Part shown: positions 13,400 through 16,540 of the stretch, one piece after another
How positions within the stretch are numbered: position 1 is the first letter of the stretch
Layout of the letters: each line of letters begins with the position of its first letter
Assembly: GCA_937891135.1 (NCBI GenBank)
Contig: CALAFB010000012.1
Location: 1 to 16,540 of the forward strand
Reading direction: 5' to 3'
DNA length: 16,540 bases
Origin: an uncultured Elusimicrobium sp.
GTDB taxonomy: Bacteria; Elusimicrobiota; Elusimicrobia; Elusimicrobiales; Elusimicrobiaceae
The notes under the pieces: model-generated
Told to the model about the DNA's origin: nothing
The model's database searches: none
The model's input: the letters and a program-made list of their open reading frames with translations, nothing else
Position numbers and translations under genes: made by a program

Positions 13400-13588
13400 C
13401 AAGGTTGTATAAACCGGCTCACTCCTGCTAATCTTTTAACATCTTGGTGCGGCTGGAATGTCCTAGCTATACTGAACCATTGCCCTTATTGTTAAAATAC
13501 TTTGTAGTTTATAGGTCAGGTGATAACCTGAACGTCATAAAAGAGACCTTATCAGGATAATTTTTTACTTATCAAATCTATGAATATG
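13400..13588. other. Intergenic stretch without a gene, with alternative hairpins
   Basis: I find no credible reading frame. TCAGGT (13516-13521) pairs with ACCTGA (13526-13531) around GATA; the same CCTGA can instead pair with TCAGG at 13552-13556, which is followed shortly by six T (13561-13566). The two folds exclude each other. No gene on the + strand lies downstream that it could control, so this may be a small RNA, a remnant, or chance. Confidence 0.35.
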
Positions 13589-13612
13589 AAAGCCCCGCGA
13601 TTGCGGGGCTTT
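13589..13612. terminator. Terminator downstream of folE
   Basis: AAAGCCCCGC and GCGGGGCTTT form a ten-pair stem with a GATT loop, 17 bases beyond the folE stop. U-tracts are short on both strands (TTTT on +, TTT on -), but the stem is very stable. Confidence 0.75.
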
Positions 13613-13628
13613 TGCTAAGGGGTACGGA

Positions 13629-14249
13629 TTATTTAATCATTTCCAAAAATTCGCTGCGCACTTCTAACTTGTTAAATGCACCGCGTATCGCGCTGGTCAC
13701 CATCACGGCATTGTGCTTTTCTATCCCGCGCGAACTAATGCACATGTGCTTGGCTTTGCACACCACCATCACGCCGTGCGGGTGCAGGGTTTGCATCAAA
13801 CTATCCGCAATTTGCGCGACGAGTTTTTCCTGAATTTGCAGCCGGCGCGCAAACACTTCCACCAGCCGCGCCAGTTTGGAAATCCCTAATACGCGTCCGT
13901 TGGGCAGGTAGCCAATACTAATGGTGCCGAAGAACGGCTGCAAGTGGTGCTCGCACGTGGAGTAAAATTCAATGTCTTTTAAGACCACCATTTCCTCGCA
14001 CGAACCTTCCACAAATGTTTTCAAAACGTCCTGCGGTTTTTGCTTGTATCCGCCAAAAATTTTATCCCAGCTTTTGACAATGCGGTGGGGGGTTTCTAAG
14101 AGCCCTTCGCGGGCCGGGTCGTCGCCGATATAAGCCAGCAAATCGCGCAAGTGCGCCAGGGCTTCTTTCTCGGTTATTTTACGTTTAGTAATTTGTGCAG
14201 TTGCACGCTTAGGCGTGCGCTTGGGTGTTGTTTGACGAGTTGTAGACAT
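13629..14249 (-). CDS. folE: GTP cyclohydrolase I
   Basis: This 206-residue enzyme converts GTP to 7,8-dihydroneopterin triphosphate, the shared precursor of folate and queuosine. Zinc ligands are Cys99 and His102 in YSTCEHHLQPF and Cys170 in KAKHMCISSRGIEK; the 71-residue spacing equals that of the E. coli enzyme (C110-C181). ETPHRIVKSW (52-61), ISKLARLVEVFARRLQIQEKL and the terminal RSEFLEMI are also conserved. The first 25 residues are basic, Thr/Lys/Arg-rich and not conserved; they are encoded within the 3' end of queE, a 76-base out-of-frame overlap. The start is supported by AGGAGA about 11 bases upstream. Last gene of the cluster with queD and queE. Confidence 0.96.
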   Translation of the reverse strand: MSTTRQTTPKRTPKRATAQITKRKITEKEALAHLRDLLAYIGDDPAREGLLETPHRIVKSWDKIFGGYKQKPQDVLKTFVEGSCEEMVVLKDIEFYSTCEHHLQPFFGTISIGYLPNGRVLGISKLARLVEVFARRLQIQEKLVAQIADSLMQTLHPHGVMVVCKAKHMCISSRGIEKHNAVMVTSAIRGAFNKLEVRSEFLEMIK

Positions 14250-14767
14250 CTTTCAATATTCTCCTGTAAATTGTCTTGCGGTTGCAAGTAAAGCGTGGTT
14301 TTTTCGTTCTCGTACGGATAGTATTTTTCCACGTCTTTCAAATCGGTGTTTTGGCTGATGACCAGCTTGATGACATCCGCTTTTTGCAGCATATTTTGGC
14401 TGACGGTTTTTTTGGGGGAAACGCATACAAAATCCGCTTGCGATACATCACAATCGTGCGCGCCGTTGGTTTCAATATGCACGCTGTGCCCGGCTGATTT
14501 TAACACGGCAATCAGCCCCGGCAAATCCTGCTCGGCCGGTTCGCCGCCCGTAATTACCACAGTTTTACACGGATATTTAGCCAGCTCCACTAAAATTTGC
14601 AAACTGTTTAATTGTGTGCCCGGCGCAAAGGCGTATTTGGTGTCGCAAAAATCGCACCCCATACTGCAGCCGGAGAGGCGCAAAAACACCGCCGGCATAC
14701 CGGTGTGGCGGCCTTCGCCTTGCACGGAATAAAAAACTTCGCTAACGTTCCAAGATAGCGGCGGCAT
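14174..14767 (-). CDS. queE: 7-carboxy-7-deazaguanine synthase (radical SAM)
   Basis: This radical SAM enzyme converts the QueD product 6-carboxy-tetrahydropterin to 7-carboxy-7-deazaguanine for queuosine. The cluster motif CSMGCDFC (CxxxCxxC, Cys34, Cys38, Cys41 from this start) follows the family's FYSVQGEGRHTGMPAVFLRLSG. ITGGEP, HIETNG, VSPKK and a late QPQ are also present, and the end SVQLHKLLN is typical. I prefer ATG 14767 to the in-frame GTG 14773 because GGGAG lies eight bases before the ATG but too close to the GTG. It overlaps the queD 3' end by 26 bases, and its own 3' end overlaps folE by 76. Confidence 0.93.
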   Translation of the reverse strand: MPPLSWNVSEVFYSVQGEGRHTGMPAVFLRLSGCSMGCDFCDTKYAFAPGTQLNSLQILVELAKYPCKTVVITGGEPAEQDLPGLIAVLKSAGHSVHIETNGAHDCDVSQADFVCVSPKKTVSQNMLQKADVIKLVISQNTDLKDVEKYYPYENEKTTLYLQPQDNLQENIERCLQLVKQHPSARLSVQLHKLLNVK

Positions 14768-15086
14768 TTTCACTCTCCCAAATTTCTACGGTTTTTAAGG
14801 TCAAATTTTTGGCAGCCAGCAGCGGGGAAATTTTGTCAAATAAATACTGCGTCAGATTTTCGGCCGTGGGGTTTTCCAGTAAGTCATTAAGCAGTTGGTG
14901 GTCGGGCAGTTGGTCGTCTAAAAGTTTTTTGATGACTTTAAAATCACATACCATACCGTCAGGGCGTACGGGTCCTTCTATGACAAATACGGCTTTCCAC
15001 GTGTGCCCGTGCAAATCGTGGCAGGGACCGTCGTATTTTGGTAAATGGTGTGCGGCACTAAACGAACGAATAAGTTTAATTTTCAT
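14742..15086 (-). CDS. queD: 6-carboxy-5,6,7,8-tetrahydropterin synthase
   Basis: This 114-residue canonical PTPS-fold enzyme acts on dihydroneopterin triphosphate in queuosine synthesis. The motif CHDLHGH has catalytic Cys22 and zinc His26 and His28; the first zinc His is in FSAAHH (13-14). GMVCDFKVIK, PDHQLLN (Asp/His of the triad), ENPTAENLTQYLF and VEIWES complete the site. This contrasts with the Cys-less paralogue at 11299-11649. I chose ATG 15086 over ATG 15107: AAGGGGA lies five bases before 15086, and the family begins there (MKIKLIRSFSAAHH). It overlaps the upstream membrane-protein gene by 11 bases and queE by 26. Confidence 0.93.
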   Translation of the reverse strand: MKIKLIRSFSAAHHLPKYDGPCHDLHGHTWKAVFVIEGPVRPDGMVCDFKVIKKLLDDQLPDHQLLNDLLENPTAENLTQYLFDKISPLLAAKNLTLKTVEIWESENAAAILER

Positions 15087-15825
15087 GCGGTTCCCCTTGA
15101 TAGACATTAAAAATCTGCTGCAAATAAATCACGCATAAAATAAACTGCGCCAGCCCAAACAGCGGAATGTTTATCCACAACCGCACCAGCCATAACACCG
15201 TCAATGGGCCTAGCAGAAACGCCGCTAATTTGACAAGTGTAATTCTGGGTAAATGGGCCTGTCGCCATAAATTAAAGAATAACGCCACACCGAGAGCCAG
15301 TATGAAATCCATAAGCAGCGTAAGTGCTATAAAAAAGAGCGATAAAATAAATAGCGTTAGGCGTAAGGAAGCCGACAGGCTGCTTTTGTATTTTTCCAAT
15401 GTTTCCGGTGTGGAAGTAAATGTAACCGTATCCGGAATAGTTTGTTGTTGAAGGCCGGTTGTAGAAGGGATGTATAGTTGGTTTTGGTGAATCCAAGCCA
15501 GGGTATTTTGCTGTAATAATTCCTGGGCAGTTGGGGGCATTTGGGCCGCCGCGTCAAATACAATTTTAAAATCCGTTCCCGGAATGGGCGCGGATACAGG
15601 TTTATCCGGCGCGGTAAGTACGCCTTTTTCAAACGTTACTTGCGGAAAATTTTTTAAAAATACGGGTAAATTTTTAGAAATAACCGACCCCGTAAAAAAG
15701 AAACATACGAGTACCGCCACAAAGAACAAATACGCCACAAATCCTATTGTTTGCCGCCCGGAAAGTTGGGCCAAACGTTTATAAAAAGCAAATGAAAATA
15801 AGGTTTTAAAATGTATAAAAAGCAT
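15076..15825 (-). CDS. DUF1189-like membrane protein
   Basis: The protein has 249 residues. There is a TM segment at about 28-50, a soluble, probably extracytoplasmic region at 51-155 (FPQVTFEKGVLTAPDKPVSAP, FKIVFDAAAQ, QLYIPS), and three or four TM segments at about 155-240. The layout, one TM, an exposed domain with a strand carrying F(P/K)xVTxxxGxL, then a TM bundle, matches DUF1189 proteins, whose function is unknown. The gene overlaps queD by 11 bases, so it is co-transcribed with the queuosine/folE genes, but nothing in it suggests a role in that pathway. A perfect -10 (TATAAT) ends seven bases before the ATG, so it may be leaderless, although GGG lies close. Confidence 0.7.
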   Translation of the reverse strand: MLFIHFKTLFSFAFYKRLAQLSGRQTIGFVAYLFFVAVLVCFFFTGSVISKNLPVFLKNFPQVTFEKGVLTAPDKPVSAPIPGTDFKIVFDAAAQMPPTAQELLQQNTLAWIHQNQLYIPSTTGLQQQTIPDTVTFTSTPETLEKYKSSLSASLRLTLFILSLFFIALTLLMDFILALGVALFFNLWRQAHLPRITLVKLAAFLLGPLTVLWLVRLWINIPLFGLAQFILCVIYLQQIFNVYQGEPHEN

Positions 15826-15832
15826 ATACCCT

Positions 15833-15841
15833 ATTATATCA
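15833..15841 (-). promoter_or_regulatory. Extended -10 promoter of the DUF1189-queD-queE-folE cluster
   Basis: On the - strand this reads TGA-TATAAT and ends seven bases before ATG 15825, the same spacing as at folP. No recognisable -35. It would start a message at or next to the start codon. Confidence 0.5.
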
Positions 15842-15853
15842 ATTTAAGTTGCG

Positions 15854-16432
15854 TTATTTTTTAGGGGTGTTTTTATCCTGGCACGTTACTTGCGCGCCTA
15901 AAAAGTAAATTTGGTTCTTTTTGAACACGCACGAGAGTTTTTTGGCTTGCGGGGCCCCGTACGAAGTATCGGCAAGCGTTTTCCAACAGGCAATCCGGGT
16001 GCACGTATACGTTTGGGCACATTCCGGGAAAGCAGACGACGGAAAATTGGTAATAAACCACGAAAAATCCAAATTATATTTTAAATCGGCCAGGAAATTG
16101 GCGCACGTTAAATCCCCGGTAAAATTACATTTCGGTTCGGCGGTGGTGTCCTCGGTGGTTAGGGTTTCATCTAATAATGTGTAGCGGTCTTTGTCTATGG
16201 GGTCGCCCTGTACGCGGTAGACATCAAAACAGGTAAACCCGGCGGGTTGCTCTTTGGTGCAGGTAAACGGGTTTAGAATATCGCCCCCGGGGCAGGTGTC
16301 GGTTACTTTAAGCGCATCGGTCGTTAAATACTGTGCCTGCCCGCGTACGGTTTGCGGTTTATAGGGCTTTGTTTCGGCGGCGTATAGCCACACGGCCGTT
16401 CCCACGAATAGTATGCCTAATAATTTCTTCAT
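15854..16432 (-). CDS. Secreted Cys-rich protein of unknown function
   Basis: The protein has 192 residues. A signal peptide (MKKLLGILFVGTAVWLYAA, cleavage near residue 19) is followed by a mature part with ten Cys in short spaced motifs (TCPGG, FTCTK, FTCFD, KCNF, LTCAN, ECAQ, YTCTR, ACWK, SCVF, TCQD). An even number suggests five disulfides in an exported protein. I recognise no family and see no catalytic motif. The Cys before Trp/Thr/Phe pattern resembles the disulfide-rich ends of the pilins here, so a pilus- or surface-associated role is possible but unproven. It lies 28 bases upstream of the DUF1189-like gene. No SD site precedes the ATG; a possible extended -10 ends six bases upstream. 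Confidence 0.75.
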   Translation of the reverse strand: MKKLLGILFVGTAVWLYAAETKPYKPQTVRGQAQYLTTDALKVTDTCPGGDILNPFTCTKEQPAGFTCFDVYRVQGDPIDKDRYTLLDETLTTEDTTAEPKCNFTGDLTCANFLADLKYNLDFSWFITNFPSSAFPECAQTYTCTRIACWKTLADTSYGAPQAKKLSCVFKKNQIYFLGAQVTCQDKNTPKK

Positions 16433-16438
16433 ATAAGT

Positions 16439-16447
16439 ATGCTAGCA
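16439..16447 (-). promoter_or_regulatory. Possible extended -10 promoter of the 15854-16432 gene
   Basis: On the - strand this reads TGC-TAGCAT, a weaker -10, ending six bases before ATG 16432. It overlaps the stop codon of the frame entering from the right edge. Confidence 0.35.
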
Positions 16448-16540
16448 AATTTGGTTTATTTTTTGTTGTGTTGTTGGCTGAGATGCTTCCGCGTACCCCA
16501 GGTGGTCTGCTACGAGACTCCTATCAAGCATATCGTGCGC
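16442..16540 (-). CDS. Possible C-terminal end of a gene entering from the right edge
   Basis: On the - strand a frame is open from the window edge for 32 codons and ends at TAG 16442-16444: it begins AHDMLDRSLVADHLGYAEAS and ends with a polar QPTTQQKINQIC tail. The composition looks protein-like, but the stretch is too short to identify, and another function for these bases is possible. Confidence 0.35.
   Translation of the reverse strand, partial: AHDMLDRSLVADHLGYAEASQPTTQQKINQIC

Noticed and set aside
15826..15853. PreQ1 riboswitch for the queD-queE-folE cluster
   Set aside because: Only 28 bases separate the upstream gene, and no H-type pseudoknot with the A-rich tail is seen; the genes encode synthesis of the precursor, but no aptamer fits.
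1..16540. CRISPR array, rRNA, insertion sequence or defence operon
   Set aside because: No regularly spaced repeats, no rRNA motifs, no transposase and no known defence domains can be read.

Overview
The window looks like a piece of a gut Elusimicrobiota (Elusimicrobium-like) genome. I infer this from three type IV pilin-like genes that share an almost identical start (GFTLIELLVVVLIIGIL), a habit reported for Elusimicrobium, from a Gram-negative envelope (OmpA-type lipoprotein, paired spanins), and from moderate-GC genes with good Shine-Dalgarno sites. No 16S rRNA is present, so the assignment rests on gene style only.

Layout. (1) Positions 1-661 hold the 3' part of a visibly AT-rich gene for a low-complexity-tailed membrane protein, unlike everything else here in codon use. 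(2) Positions 708-7464 are a compact podovirus-type late operon on the + strand: tail tubular protein A-like, tail nozzle (gp12-like), a small coiled-coil virion protein, a T7-type tail fibre, a possible structured RNA, a lectin-fold tail protein, then a lysis cassette (TM/coiled-coil protein, M15 peptidase endolysin, small TM protein, inner-membrane spanin with an outer-membrane spanin gene nested in another frame). (3) Positions 7510-10761 are chromosomal: pilin, tRNA-Thr(CGU) with a duplicated 3' end, frr, a second pilin whose leader peptide is encoded by an inserted palindrome pair, and a Cys-rich OmpA-type lipoprotein. (4) Positions 10801-12440 (- strand) are a folate operon, folP - PTPS-like - folK. 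(5) Positions 12505-13314 hold an extended -10 promoter, a roughly 240-nt strongly folding leader or small RNA, and a third pilin. (6) Positions 13629-16432 (- strand) are a tightly overlapping cluster: secreted Cys-rich protein, DUF1189-like membrane protein, queD, queE, folE.

How the genes fit together. FolE makes dihydroneopterin triphosphate, which feeds two branches. QueD and QueE take it to 7-carboxy-7-deazaguanine, the queuosine precursor. A second PTPS-family protein, lacking the usual catalytic Cys but carrying a Glu at ExxHxH, sits between folP and folK. It probably converts the same compound directly to 6-hydroxymethyl-dihydropterin, in place of the FolB aldolase that is absent here.

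The most distinctive signals are the REPIN-like palindrome pair inside a prepilin leader, the unrecognised structured RNA at 12520-12760, a recurrent extended -10 promoter motif with three apparently leaderless starts, the FolB-bypass folate operon, and the abrupt change of sequence character just before the phage genes, which could be an assembly join.
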